NCBI GenBank assembly: GCA_902465145.1
Contig: CABQMD010000018.1
Coordinates: forward strand, 1 to 9,835
Reading direction: 5' to 3'
Length of the DNA stretch: 9,835 nucleotides
DNA from: an uncultured Succinatimonas sp.
Lineage (GTDB): Bacteria; Pseudomonadota; Gammaproteobacteria; Enterobacterales; Succinivibrionaceae
Under the pieces are notes generated by a model. It did no database searches. It had not been told where the DNA came from and worked only from the letters and a program-made list of their open reading frames with translations. Shown piece by piece: positions 1 through 6,196 of the stretch. How positions within the stretch are numbered: position 1 is the stretch's first letter; every line of letters starts with the position of its first letter. A program made the position numbers and the translations under genes.

Positions 1-113
1 TTGCGCTCCTAGCGACCAAAGATGAATTTGAAACATACGTCGTTGGTGGGACTTAAGTCTTCTTTGGTGAAGTTGCCTGATCTCAGCTGCTCCCTGCTCT
101 TTATTTTTGACAT
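1..113 (-). pseudogene. Start of Rpn/PD-(D/E)XK nuclease-type 'transposase' gene, interrupted by TAG (partial)
   Basis: An ATG at 111-113 on the minus strand follows AGGAG at 119-123 with 5 nt spacing. It opens 34 codons, then TAG at 9-11. The peptide ends with LSPTNDVCFKFIFGR, which looks like the conserved start of the Rpn (recombination-promoting nuclease)/PD-(D/E)XK transposase family, where a 'xPTNDxxFKxIFG' block is followed by a few charged residues, Asn and a hydrophobic stretch. The codons after the TAG (Glu, Arg, then AA-) continue that pattern in frame, so the stop looks like a single nonsense change in a once-intact gene rather than a chance ORF. Family members are normally around 250-320 residues; the rest, including the catalytic core, lies outside the window. 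Rpn proteins promote RecA-independent recombination in E. coli. Assignment rests on about 15 residues, so family is likely but not certain, and the broken state depends on one base. Confidence 0.6.
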
Positions 114-352
114 AAACACTCCTGATAAAAGATGGAAAAACGCAGATCAGATCAAAATTAAAGACCAAAATGATATGAAGACTGCATTTGCGTCGTCGAG
201 ATTGTCTTTACAGTTAATATCTTGAATCAAAACAGAATTTAATAATACCTGCATGACTTGACTCACGAACAACATTAGCAGAAACAAATCGATTTTTAAA
301 TTACCTTACATACAAATTTTGTTTAACAATTTGTTTATCAATTTATTTATCA
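114..352. other. AT-rich intergenic stretch between the Rpn-like start and the deaD terminator
   Basis: No convincing gene is seen. It is upstream of the minus-strand Rpn-like start, so it should hold that gene's promoter. The best candidate on the minus strand is TTGATT (225-230) and GACAAT (201-206) with 18 nt spacing, each 4 of 6 to the sigma-70 consensus; a second possible -10, TATTAT, is at 242-247. Both are weak. Positions 321-352 are a low-complexity run of TTTAT/TTTGTTTA. Confidence 0.3.
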
Positions 353-386
353 AAAAAGCCGAAGTTTTTTATAACCTCGGCTTTTT
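353..386 (-). terminator. Rho-independent terminator of deaD
   Basis: The arms at 353-364 and 375-386 pair over AAAAAGCCGA plus one further G-C after a single mismatch, with a 10-nt AT loop. Read on the minus strand the 3' arm ends in a run of T. It starts 17 bp past the deaD stop. The structure is nearly symmetric and A/T-flanked on both sides, so it could also stop plus-strand transcripts. Confidence 0.85.
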
Positions 387-402
387 CTTCAAACACTAAA
401 TT

Positions 403-2589
403 TTAAAATTCATCACGTCTTTTGGCTCTTGGGGAAGTAAATCCGCGTTCTGAGCGCGAACCGCTACGACGAGGACGATCATCAAAACGGCGATCGTCAA
501 AATTGAATGAAGGACGCCCGCCTCGACGAGGACGACGCTCATCGTTTCTGAAGGAATTGAAATCCCTGTCGCGGTTAAAGCGAGGCTTGTCGGCACGATT
601 AAAGTTGTAATCGTCCGTACGATTGAAATTGTCGTAACGATTGAAATTCTCACTGCGATTGCCGCGATCATCACGATCAAAACGACGACGAGGACGATCA
701 TGGAAATCCCGACGCTCACGACGACCGTGAGGAGGTTCTGCGGTATATTCGCGAAGCTCCAAAGGTCTGCCGCATACTCTGGCATCGGCAAGGATCTTCA
801 TGGTCTCTTCAGGCATACCCTGAGGCAAATCCACAGTGGTAAAAGTATCGAAAATGGAGATCTCTCCTATATAACGACTTTCGATATTGCCTTCATTGGC
901 GATGGCACCGACAATCTGACCGGGCTTGGCTCCGTCACGACGACCGACTGCCAAACGATAACGCATCATCTTCATGTCAGGGAAATCGCGCAAAGGCTGA
1001 GGTTCAGCCGACGGTACGCGACGGCGACGATCACCGCGATCCCCCTTATCTTCCAAAGTACGCTGCATGGGCTCAGGCTGGCTTTCATCCAGGAACAAAT
1101 CCTCATCCCCGCGGCACATCTTGGCCAAAGCCGCAGCCAGAGTTTCAGGCTCTATGGAATCATCAGCCAGTATTTCGGAAATCACCTCTTCATACTGCTC
1201 GAGATCACCTGCTTCTATGGTTTCAAGAACCTGATTCTTAAAGTTTTCAAGACGCACTTTGTTGACATCGGCTGCAGTAGGCATGGTCATGGGCTCTATC
1301 TTTTGATGAGTCATGTTCTCTATCATGCGCAAAGCACGACGCTCACGGGGAGAAACAAAAAGTATGGCCTCGCCCTGACGACCGGCACGACCGGTACGGC
1401 CTATGCGGTGTACATAAGATTCCGCATCATAAGGTATATCGTAATTGAATACATGGGTAATGCGATCGACGTCAAGACCGCGGGCGGCAACGTCGGTGGC
1501 AATGATGATATCCAAAAGGCCTGATTTAACGCGTTCTATGATCTTTTCACGCTGACGCTGAGGAATATCACCGTGCAATGCTGCACAGGAGAAACCGCGG
1601 GCCATCAGTTTGTTAGCCACGTCCTCCGCATCGGTCTTGGTACGCACGAACACCAAAACCGCATCATAAGTTTCAACCTCCAGAATGCGTGTCATGGCGT
1701 CTATCTTATGAGCTCCGGATGCAACCCAATAACGCTGGTGCACGGTTACGGCAGTAGCTGTCTTTGATTTAATTTCAACGTCTTCAGGTTTACGAAGATG
1801 CGATGTGGCAATGCGGGCTATCGCAGGTGGCATGGTGGCAGAGAACAACGCTGTCTGACGTTCTTCCGGAGTATTGCTCAAAATCCAGTCGACATCGTCG
1901 ATAAAGCCCATGCGCAACATTTCATCGGCTTCGTCAATCACGGCAAAACGCAACTTGGACAGATCAAGTTTGCCCTGCTTGATGAGATCGATAAGACGTC
2001 CTGGAGTGGCAACCACCACCTGAGCACCGTGCCTTAAAGAACGGATCTGATTTTCATATGAAGCGCCGCCGTAAATAGGAGCAACACGAAAATCTTCCAT
2101 AAACTTGGCAAAACTTTGCAAAGCTTCGGCTACCTGCAAAGCAAGTTCTCTGGTAGGCTCCAAGATCAAAGCCTGAGTAAAACGCTCATCGGTATTGATC
2201 AAAGAAAGAATTGGCAGCGCAAAAGCCGCAGTTTTACCGGTACCGGTTTGAGCTTTTCCTATAAGATCACGGCCCTTTAACAATAAAGGGATAGCCTGTT
2301 CCTGAATGGGGGTAGGACTTTCAAATCCCAATGCTTTGATGGCTTTTACCACATAATCAGCAAGTCCCAGATCTTCAAAATCGGGCAAATCTTCTTCATC
2401 AGCCAACAACGTACTTTCAGCACCGCCGGCACTTACCGCAGTCTCGGCCTTTTGTTTGACTTTATCCGTAACCTCAGGTGCAATTTCTTGCTGATCTACT
2501 TGCTGCTTGTCTGCCTGCTGCTTTTCTTCCTGAGACTTTTCCTCAACAATAGACTGATCCAATTCAGCCTTTTCTATTTCTTCAGACAC
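403..2589 (-). CDS. deaD: DEAD-box ATP-dependent RNA helicase DeaD (CsdA)
   Basis: ATP-dependent RNA unwinding enzyme that in E. coli helps cold-stress mRNA handling, 50S ribosome assembly and RNA decay. 728 residues against about 630 in E. coli. Visible in order: acidic, Gln/Lys-rich N-terminal extension (1-66); Q-motif region (about 70-100); motif I AQTGTGKT (113-120); Ia PTRELALQ (145-152); Ib TPGRLID (195-201); II DEAD (219-222); III SAT (250-252); V ATDVAARGLD (364-373); VI HRIGRTGRAGR (394-404); a DbpA/CsdA-type RNA-binding domain (about 542-615, from YRLAVGR); and a basic Arg/Asp/Asn-rich tail (620-728) with four FNR repeats. The start is GTG (2587-2589), supported by GGAG at 2599-2602 and by the absence of another in-frame Met before residue 164. 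Monocistronic, with a long leader and its own terminator. All catalytic motifs are intact. DeaD rather than RhlE/SrmB because of the C-terminal RNA-binding domain and length. Confidence 0.96.
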   Translation of the reverse strand: MSEEIEKAELDQSIVEEKSQEEKQQADKQQVDQQEIAPEVTDKVKQKAETAVSAGGAESTLLADEEDLPDFEDLGLADYVVKAIKALGFESPTPIQEQAIPLLLKGRDLIGKAQTGTGKTAAFALPILSLINTDERFTQALILEPTRELALQVAEALQSFAKFMEDFRVAPIYGGASYENQIRSLRHGAQVVVATPGRLIDLIKQGKLDLSKLRFAVIDEADEMLRMGFIDDVDWILSNTPEERQTALFSATMPPAIARIATSHLRKPEDVEIKSKTATAVTVHQRYWVASGAHKIDAMTRILEVETYDAVLVFVRTKTDAEDVANKLMARGFSCAALHGDIPQRQREKIIERVKSGLLDIIIATDVAARGLDVDRITHVFNYDIPYDAESYVHRIGRTGRAGRQGEAILFVSPRERRALRMIENMTHQKIEPMTMPTAADVNKVRLENFKNQVLETIEAGDLEQYEEVISEILADDSIEPETLAAALAKMCRGDEDLFLDESQPEPMQRTLEDKGDRGDRRRRVPSAEPQPLRDFPDMKMMRYRLAVGRRDGAKPGQIVGAIANEGNIESRYIGEISIFDTFTTVDLPQGMPEETMKILADARVCGRPLELREYTAEPPHGRRERRDFHDRPRRRFDRDDRGNRSENFNRYDNFNRTDDYNFNRADKPRFNRDRDFNSFRNDERRPRRGGRPSFNFDDRRFDDRPRRSGSRSERGFTSPRAKRRDEF
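571..645 (-). repeat. FNR peptide repeats in the DeaD tail
   Basis: Within codons 649-673 of deaD the tripeptide FNR occurs four times (residues 649, 655, 663 and 671), separated by short Asp/Tyr/Asn/Arg stretches. At the DNA level this gives near-repeats of ACGATTGAAATT on the plus strand around 620-645. It is a low-complexity, probably disordered RNA-contacting tail, comparable in role to the Arg/Gly-rich tail of E. coli CsdA. Copy number probably varies between strains. Confidence 0.6.
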
Positions 2590-2813
2590 TTAATCTTTCT
2601 CCGAACGCATCCTGTTTTGGATGCTGATTGATACCTAAGTGCTCGGTGCTCGCAAAATTCACACGATACACATACCACGCGCGGGCGCTGCTGCTAACGA
2701 CGCTGCTGATGCTTTGACTTGAATACGCAGCGGATTAAACGATATTCCGCCAAGATCCCCGAACCCACCCTCGGGATCACTCCAAGACGCGCCCTTAACG
2801 GCGGCGTATTATA
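2590..2813 (-). promoter_or_regulatory. deaD promoter and long structured 5' leader
   Basis: On the minus strand a perfect -10 hexamer TATAAT lies at 2808-2813; the -35 is poor (CTTAAA at 2830-2835 with 16 nt spacing, 3 of 6), but A-tracts lie just upstream at about 2857-2887 and could act as an UP element. Transcription would begin near 2801, giving a leader of about 210 nt before the GTG. E. coli csdA also has a leader of more than 200 nt that matters for cold induction. The leader holds two hairpins: 2754-2778 (GATCCC/GGGATC core with one bulge) and 2607-2624, a perfect 6-bp GCATCC/GGATGC stem with a 6-nt loop, only 4 nt from the ribosome binding site. A 7-bp tandem repeat GTGCTCG sits at 2639-2652. 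Confidence 0.55.
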
Positions 2814-2816
2814 CCC

Positions 2817-2863
2817 AAAAAAGGCATGTTTTAAGGCTATTCAGGCTAAAAATTGCCTTTTTT
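2817..2863. repeat. 10-bp inverted repeat between the divergent deaD and Dabb-operon promoters
   Basis: AAAAAAGGCA (2817-2826) pairs perfectly with TGCCTTTTTT (2854-2863) across a 27-nt spacer. Plus-strand reading continues into a second T run (2866-2873), so it resembles a terminator for transcripts coming out of the deaD region. On the minus strand it lies directly upstream of the deaD -10, placing the -35 position inside the loop. It may insulate the two transcription units; no regulator can be named. Confidence 0.4.
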
Positions 2864-2904
2864 GCTTTTTTTTATTTATCAAAAAAATGGCGCTTCTTTC
2901 GGTC

Positions 2905-2947
2905 TAAAATGAAAAATTGCGAGTGACTTCAAGAGAAATACTCGCAA
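2905..2947 (+). promoter_or_regulatory. Probable operon promoter with TTGCGAGT inverted repeat at the start site
   Basis: A -10-like TAAAAT at 2905-2910 (5 of 6) lacks a clear -35. Seven bases later begins TTGCGAGT (2917-2924), repeated inverted as ACTCGCAA (2940-2947) with a 15-nt spacer. If the -10 is right, the repeat spans about +1 to +31. It could be an operator for a repressor acting at the start site or a 5' stem-loop of the mRNA. No regulator gene lies next to it in the window. Confidence 0.4.
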
Positions 2948-2988
2948 ATCTTCCAATCCATATTTTCCAACGAAAAGGAGATAACCAT

Positions 2989-3273
2989 ATGGTCAAACAT
3001 ATAGTCACTTGGCAGTTCAAACCCGGTACTCAAAAAGAAGTCAAGGAGTTTTTAAAAGGTCTTGAAGGACTGATGGGAGTCGTAGAATGCCTGCGCTCTG
3101 TGGAAACTCACTACAACGAAAATGAAAAAGAAGGGATCACCGGAGCTCTTATCTGTCGTTTTGACAATATGGAAGATCTGGCAAGCTATGCACAGGATCC
3201 GCGTCATCTGGCCGTTGCCGCATTGTGCAAACCAATCAGAACTGCACGCATTGCCGTTGATTTTACTGAATAA
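2989..3273 (+). CDS. Dabb (stress-responsive alpha/beta-barrel) domain protein
   Basis: Small 94-residue protein, the whole of which is one Dabb domain (PF07876-type dimeric alpha/beta barrel). It starts MVKHIVTWQFKPGT, the typical first strand of the family, and has the characteristic SYAQDPRHLAV block with His at residue 73 and the closing RIAVDF strand. Some Dabb proteins are enzymes (plant olivetolic acid cyclase) and others are of unknown role in sugar-catabolism operons. ATG at 2989 is chosen because AAGGAG at 2975-2980 precedes it by 8 nt and because homologues begin MVKHIV; an upstream TTG at 2917 is in frame but falls in the inverted repeat and has no ribosome binding site. First gene of the five-gene operon, 47 nt before the next gene, with a hairpin in between. 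Cytoplasmic, no signal peptide. Function in this pathway unknown; a small isomerase or cyclase-like step is possible. Confidence 0.88.
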   Translation: MVKHIVTWQFKPGTQKEVKEFLKGLEGLMGVVECLRSVETHYNENEKEGITGALICRFDNMEDLASYAQDPRHLAVAALCKPIRTARIAVDFTE

Positions 3274-3278
3274 AAATC

Positions 3279-3300
3279 AAAGCCCCGTATTTGGGGCTTT
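3279..3300 (+). terminator. Terminator-like hairpin between the Dabb and Gfo/Idh/MocA genes
   Basis: AAAGCCCC (3279-3286) and GGGGCTTT (3293-3300) form a perfect 8-bp stem with a 6-nt loop, starting 5 nt after the Dabb stop. After the stem comes CTCATC rather than a T run, so termination should be leaky. It may lower expression of the four downstream genes relative to the Dabb gene or protect the 3' end of a short Dabb mRNA. Confidence 0.55.
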
Positions 3301-3320
3301 CTCATCAGGAGTTTATCATT

Positions 3321-4310
3321 ATGGACACCGTCAAGCTCGGGATCTTGGGAGCTGGTAAAATTGCATCCGTCATGGCCGCCACCGTCAAAGCTTTAAACGC
3401 AAGCGGTGATAAGTCTGTAAAAATCGGCGCCGTGGGCTCAAGACAATATGACAAAGCTTTGTCTTTCATTCAGAATAACGAACTTGAGGACTGCCGCCCC
3501 TGCGCAGGTTACGAAGAATTATGCGCAGATCCTAAAATTTCTCTTATCTACGTCGCTACTCCTCACAACTTTCATCGCGAACATGCCCTATTAGCCATAA
3601 AACACGGCAAACATGTACTGGTAGAAAAACCTTTTACGGTAAGTTATGACGAAGCTCAGGAACTCTTCAAAGCAGCTGAAGAGAAAAAAGTTTTAATCAC
3701 AGAAGCCATCTGGACGCGCTACCAGCCCATGCGCCAAATGATAGCCGCGGAACTTTCCTCAGGCATCATCGGCCAACCGCTTATGATCCATGCCAATTTG
3801 TCCTACCCCATATCAGCAAAAGAACGTATTGCCAAACCGGAACTGGCAGGAGGAGCATTGCTGGATCTCGGAGTCTACGCCATAAACTTTGCCGTGATGT
3901 TCTTCGGCATGCCTTCATCTTTAGAGGCTTTTTGTCATAAAAATGCCTCTGGAGTCGATATGCAGGAAAACATAACCCTTTCATGGGAAGACGGACGCAT
4001 GGCATCCTTACAATCATCAGCCTTAGTAGTAGGAAACCGCCGCGGCGTGATCGAAGGCACGAAAGGATTTATGGAAGTCGACAATATCAACAACCCAGAA
4101 AGACTGCGCATATACGACTGTCAATACCAACTGCTTAAAACAGTGGAACGTCCGCCTCAGCTTACCGGTTTTGAATACGAACTGCGTGAATGCTGTGAAT
4201 GCATAAGAAAAGGCGCGCTGGAGTGTCCTTCCATGCCTCACGACGAAACCCTGTCCATAGAAGGACTTATGGACAGTGCCCGTGCCCAAATGGGGATTTC
4301 TTTTAAGTAA
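3321..4310 (+). CDS. Gfo/Idh/MocA-family NAD(P)-dependent oxidoreductase, dihydrodiol dehydrogenase-like
   Basis: 329-residue oxidoreductase, normal length for the family. The N-terminal Rossmann domain has GILGAGKIA (7-15) for the dinucleotide, YVATPHNFH (77-85) and the family hallmark EKP (102-104) with the active-site Lys103. The EAIWTR stretch (128-133) and GGALLDLGVYAIN (177-189) are typical of the dimeric dihydrodiol dehydrogenase/glucose-fructose-oxidoreductase-like branch, which acts on sugars, polyols and cyclic diols. ATG at 3321 follows AGGAG (3307-3311) by 9 nt; an in-frame TTG at 3291 lies inside the preceding hairpin and is rejected. Second gene of the operon, cytoplasmic. The substrate cannot be read from sequence; oxidation or reduction of a sugar or inositol-like hydroxyl is the likely chemistry. 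Confidence 0.92.
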   Translation: MDTVKLGILGAGKIASVMAATVKALNASGDKSVKIGAVGSRQYDKALSFIQNNELEDCRPCAGYEELCADPKISLIYVATPHNFHREHALLAIKHGKHVLVEKPFTVSYDEAQELFKAAEEKKVLITEAIWTRYQPMRQMIAAELSSGIIGQPLMIHANLSYPISAKERIAKPELAGGALLDLGVYAINFAVMFFGMPSSLEAFCHKNASGVDMQENITLSWEDGRMASLQSSALVVGNRRGVIEGTKGFMEVDNINNPERLRIYDCQYQLLKTVERPPQLTGFEYELRECCECIRKGALECPSMPHDETLSIEGLMDSARAQMGISFK

Positions 4311-4355
4311 CTTAAGGAGTATGCGGTTTATCCTTAAGGTTTTCCGCACCTTTTT
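4311..4355 (+). promoter_or_regulatory. Structured leader with alternative stems before the GarR-like gene
   Basis: The start codon at 4356 has no ribosome binding site at normal distance; the only strong one is AAGGAG at 4314-4319, 36 nt away. Three competing stems are visible. Stem A pairs CTTAAGGA (4311-4318) with TCCTTAAG (4331-4338) and would bury AAGGAG. Stem B pairs TGCGG (4322-4326) with CCGCA (4344-4348); once folded it leaves only 2 + 7 = 9 unpaired nt between AAGGAG and ATG. Stem C pairs AAGGT (4336-4340) with ACCTT (4348-4352). A and B share no bases but interleave, so they form a pseudoknot or exclude one another. Confidence 0.5.
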
Positions 4356-5234
4356 ATGAAAATCAGTTTTATCGGACTTGGGATCATGGGATCGGCCATG
4401 GTCAGAAATCTTTTAAAAAAAGGCTATACCGTACAAGGATGGGCAAGACATCCTGACAAAGCAAGCGCTCTTGTGCAGGCAGGACTGAAATTAAAAGACA
4501 GTATTGCTTCTGCCGTTGCAGACACCGACATAGTATTTACCATGGTAGGAGGACCTGCCGATGTCAGGGAACTATATTTAGGGCCAGACGGGATCTTAAA
4601 ACACGTTAAAAAAGGAACGATACTCATAGACTGTACTTCCTCAAGCCCAGCCCTTGCCGAAGAAATCTTCAAAACAGCCGAGCTTTCAGGTTGCGAAGCC
4701 TTAGATATGCCAGTTTCGGGCGGACAAAAAGGTGCCGAAGAAGGAACGCTGTCGCTTTTTGCTGGCGGGAAACGCGAAACTATGGAAAAAGTGATGCCGG
4801 TATTGGAAGCAGTATCAAAAACCGTAACTTATGAAGGTCCTGCAGGATACGGACAGCATACCAAGCTTGTGAATCAAATCATGGTGGCAGGACAGCTTGC
4901 TGGCATGTGCGAAGGTTTTGCTTATGCCATAGAAAAGGGACTTGATCTTAAAGCAGTTTTAAAATCAGTATCCCCTGGAGCTGCACGTTGCGCTTCTTTG
5001 GATCTTTACGGAGAAAAGATCCTGCAAGGAGACAAAAAACCAGGCGGTGCACTGCGTTATCTTGTCAAGGACTTGAAAAACGCCTATGCAGAGCTTGAAG
5101 GCAGCGGTCTTGATCTTGCCGTATCACGTCAGACCATGAAATGCTACGAGACGATGGAGTCAGAAGGCCACGGCGACGACGGCACTCAGGCCCTGACTTG
5201 GTTTTACCGCGAACACCGTAAGAAAAATTCATGA
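4356..5234 (+). CDS. GarR/beta-hydroxyacid dehydrogenase-family NAD(P)-dependent reductase
   Basis: 292 residues, the usual length for 3-hydroxyisobutyrate dehydrogenase/tartronate semialdehyde reductase enzymes, which interconvert beta-hydroxyacids and the matching semialdehydes. Visible: dinucleotide motif FIGLGIMG (5-12); substrate-binding DMPVSGG (117-123); the catalytic block GPAGYGQHTKLVNQ (161-174) with Lys170 and Asn173; and KDLKNA (238-243) in the all-helical C-terminal domain. Arg31 after the second strand, where NADP-binding members often carry a basic residue, hints at NADP(H). ATG at 4356 is fixed by the MKISFIGLGIMG start despite the absent close ribosome binding site. Third operon gene, 16 nt before the next. 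Closest guess is a GarR-like tartronate semialdehyde or related reductase, but no glyoxylate carboligase, aldolase or glycerate kinase is nearby, so the substrate stays open. Confidence 0.92.
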   Translation: MKISFIGLGIMGSAMVRNLLKKGYTVQGWARHPDKASALVQAGLKLKDSIASAVADTDIVFTMVGGPADVRELYLGPDGILKHVKKGTILIDCTSSSPALAEEIFKTAELSGCEALDMPVSGGQKGAEEGTLSLFAGGKRETMEKVMPVLEAVSKTVTYEGPAGYGQHTKLVNQIMVAGQLAGMCEGFAYAIEKGLDLKAVLKSVSPGAARCASLDLYGEKILQGDKKPGGALRYLVKDLKNAYAELEGSGLDLAVSRQTMKCYETMESEGHGDDGTQALTWFYREHRKKNS

Positions 5235-5250
5235 TTAAGAAGGAGATAAG

Positions 5251-6180
5251 ATGTTAAAAGTTTTATGCGTACTGCCGGTCAAAGACAGCCACAAACAACT
5301 TCTGAGCAAGGCTGGTTGCGGAAAATGTGAATTTATCTACAACGAACATCCTTCATCACTTGACAGCATTGACATTGTCATAGGAAACGTGCCTGCGGCC
5401 ATGCTCAAAGGCAGCAAGGTTCAACTGTTGCAGTTAAACTCGGCAGGCTATGAGGCCTACACCGCAGAAGGAATAAGTCCGAAGGACATGCATCTTTGTA
5501 ACGCCAGAGGAGCTTACGGTCTTACGGTAGGAGAACACATGCTGGCTCTTACCTTTGCGTTAGTTCGCAAACTCGAACTTTATCGTGACAAACAAAATGC
5601 CAAAGACTGGAGTGACTGTGGCAGCGTGTCTTCTATTGAAGGTGCCACCATAGTCGTACTGGGTATGGGTGACATAGGCGGAGAGTATGCCCGCAAAGTC
5701 AAAGCATTGGGAGCCAAATGTGTGATCGGTCTGCGCCGTTCAAATGCAGTAAAGCCTGAATATCTTGATGAGCAGTACACCATGGAAAATTTGGAAAAGG
5801 TACTCCCGCGCGCCGATATCGTTGCCTCGGTACTGCCGGGCGGTCCTGCGACTTCCAAGCTGTTTAATCAAGAACGTTTTGCTCTCATGAAACAGGGAGC
5901 ATATTTCATAAACTGCGGCCGCGGATCAAGCGTAGATCAGGATGCCCTGGAAACAGCTTTGCGTAGCGGACATCTTGCTGCTGCGGCTTTGGACGTGACT
6001 TCTCCTGAGCCTTTGCCAAAAGACAGCAAGTTGTGGGACATTCCCAATCTCTTCATCACTCCGCACGTAGCCGGTAATTTCTTTTTACAGGAAACTTTTG
6101 AACGCATCATAAAAATTGCCGCCTTCAATCTTGATGCACTACTAAACGGCAAGGCTCTTAAAAACGAGATCGTTCACTGA
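5251..6180 (+). CDS. D-isomer-specific 2-hydroxyacid dehydrogenase (GhrA/GhrB-like)
   Basis: 309 residues, typical for the family that reduces 2-oxoacids (glyoxylate, hydroxypyruvate and others) to D-2-hydroxyacids. The coenzyme domain has VLGMGDIG (136-143). The catalytic triad is complete: Arg224 in NCGRGSSVD, Glu253 in SPEPLP and His272 in TPHVAG. Arg162 and Arg163 follow the second strand where NAD-specific members carry Asp, so NADP(H) use is likely. The N-terminal part (1-95) is the shorter substrate domain with NSAGYE at 63-68. ATG at 5251 follows AAGGAG (5240-5245) by 5 nt, the best ribosome binding site in the cluster. Fourth operon gene, 16 nt spacing on both sides. A hydroxypyruvate or glyoxylate reductase role would converge with the GarR-like neighbour on glycerate or glycolate; this is inference. 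Confidence 0.92.
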   Translation: MLKVLCVLPVKDSHKQLLSKAGCGKCEFIYNEHPSSLDSIDIVIGNVPAAMLKGSKVQLLQLNSAGYEAYTAEGISPKDMHLCNARGAYGLTVGEHMLALTFALVRKLELYRDKQNAKDWSDCGSVSSIEGATIVVLGMGDIGGEYARKVKALGAKCVIGLRRSNAVKPEYLDEQYTMENLEKVLPRADIVASVLPGGPATSKLFNQERFALMKQGAYFINCGRGSSVDQDALETALRSGHLAAAALDVTSPEPLPKDSKLWDIPNLFITPHVAGNFFLQETFERIIKIAAFNLDALLNGKALKNEIVH

Positions 6181-6196
6181 ACTTTAGGCAACTCAT

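Noticed and set aside
22..225. Plus-strand ORF of 67 codons near the left end
   Set aside because: No ribosome binding site and no recognisable family; it overlaps the minus-strand Rpn-like start, which has both.
450..720. Repeated ACGATTGAAATT-like units as a possible CRISPR or satellite
   Set aside because: Units are short, uneven and encode the FNR repeats of the DeaD tail in frame.
396..1524. Long ORFs antisense or out of frame within deaD (396-791 minus, 700-1524 plus)
   Set aside because: They are shadows of the deaD frame. The Ile/Val/Thr-rich product of 396-791 comes from the repetitive Arg/Asp tail codons, and 700-1524 reads backward through conserved helicase motifs.
2917..2988. 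Upstream TTG start for the Dabb protein
   Set aside because: Lies in the inverted repeat without a ribosome binding site; the ATG at 2989 has AAGGAG and the family's usual N-terminus.
3291..3320. Upstream TTG start for the Gfo/Idh/MocA protein
   Set aside because: Lies in the hairpin after the Dabb gene; ATG at 3321 has AGGAG at proper distance.
4321..4359. 12-codon leader peptide ORF (MRFILKVFRTFL) whose TGA overlaps the GarR-like ATG
   Set aside because: The ATGA overlap is attractive for translational coupling, but AAGGAG is only 1 nt from its ATG, too close for normal initiation. The looped ribosome binding site model explains the spacer better; not fully excluded.
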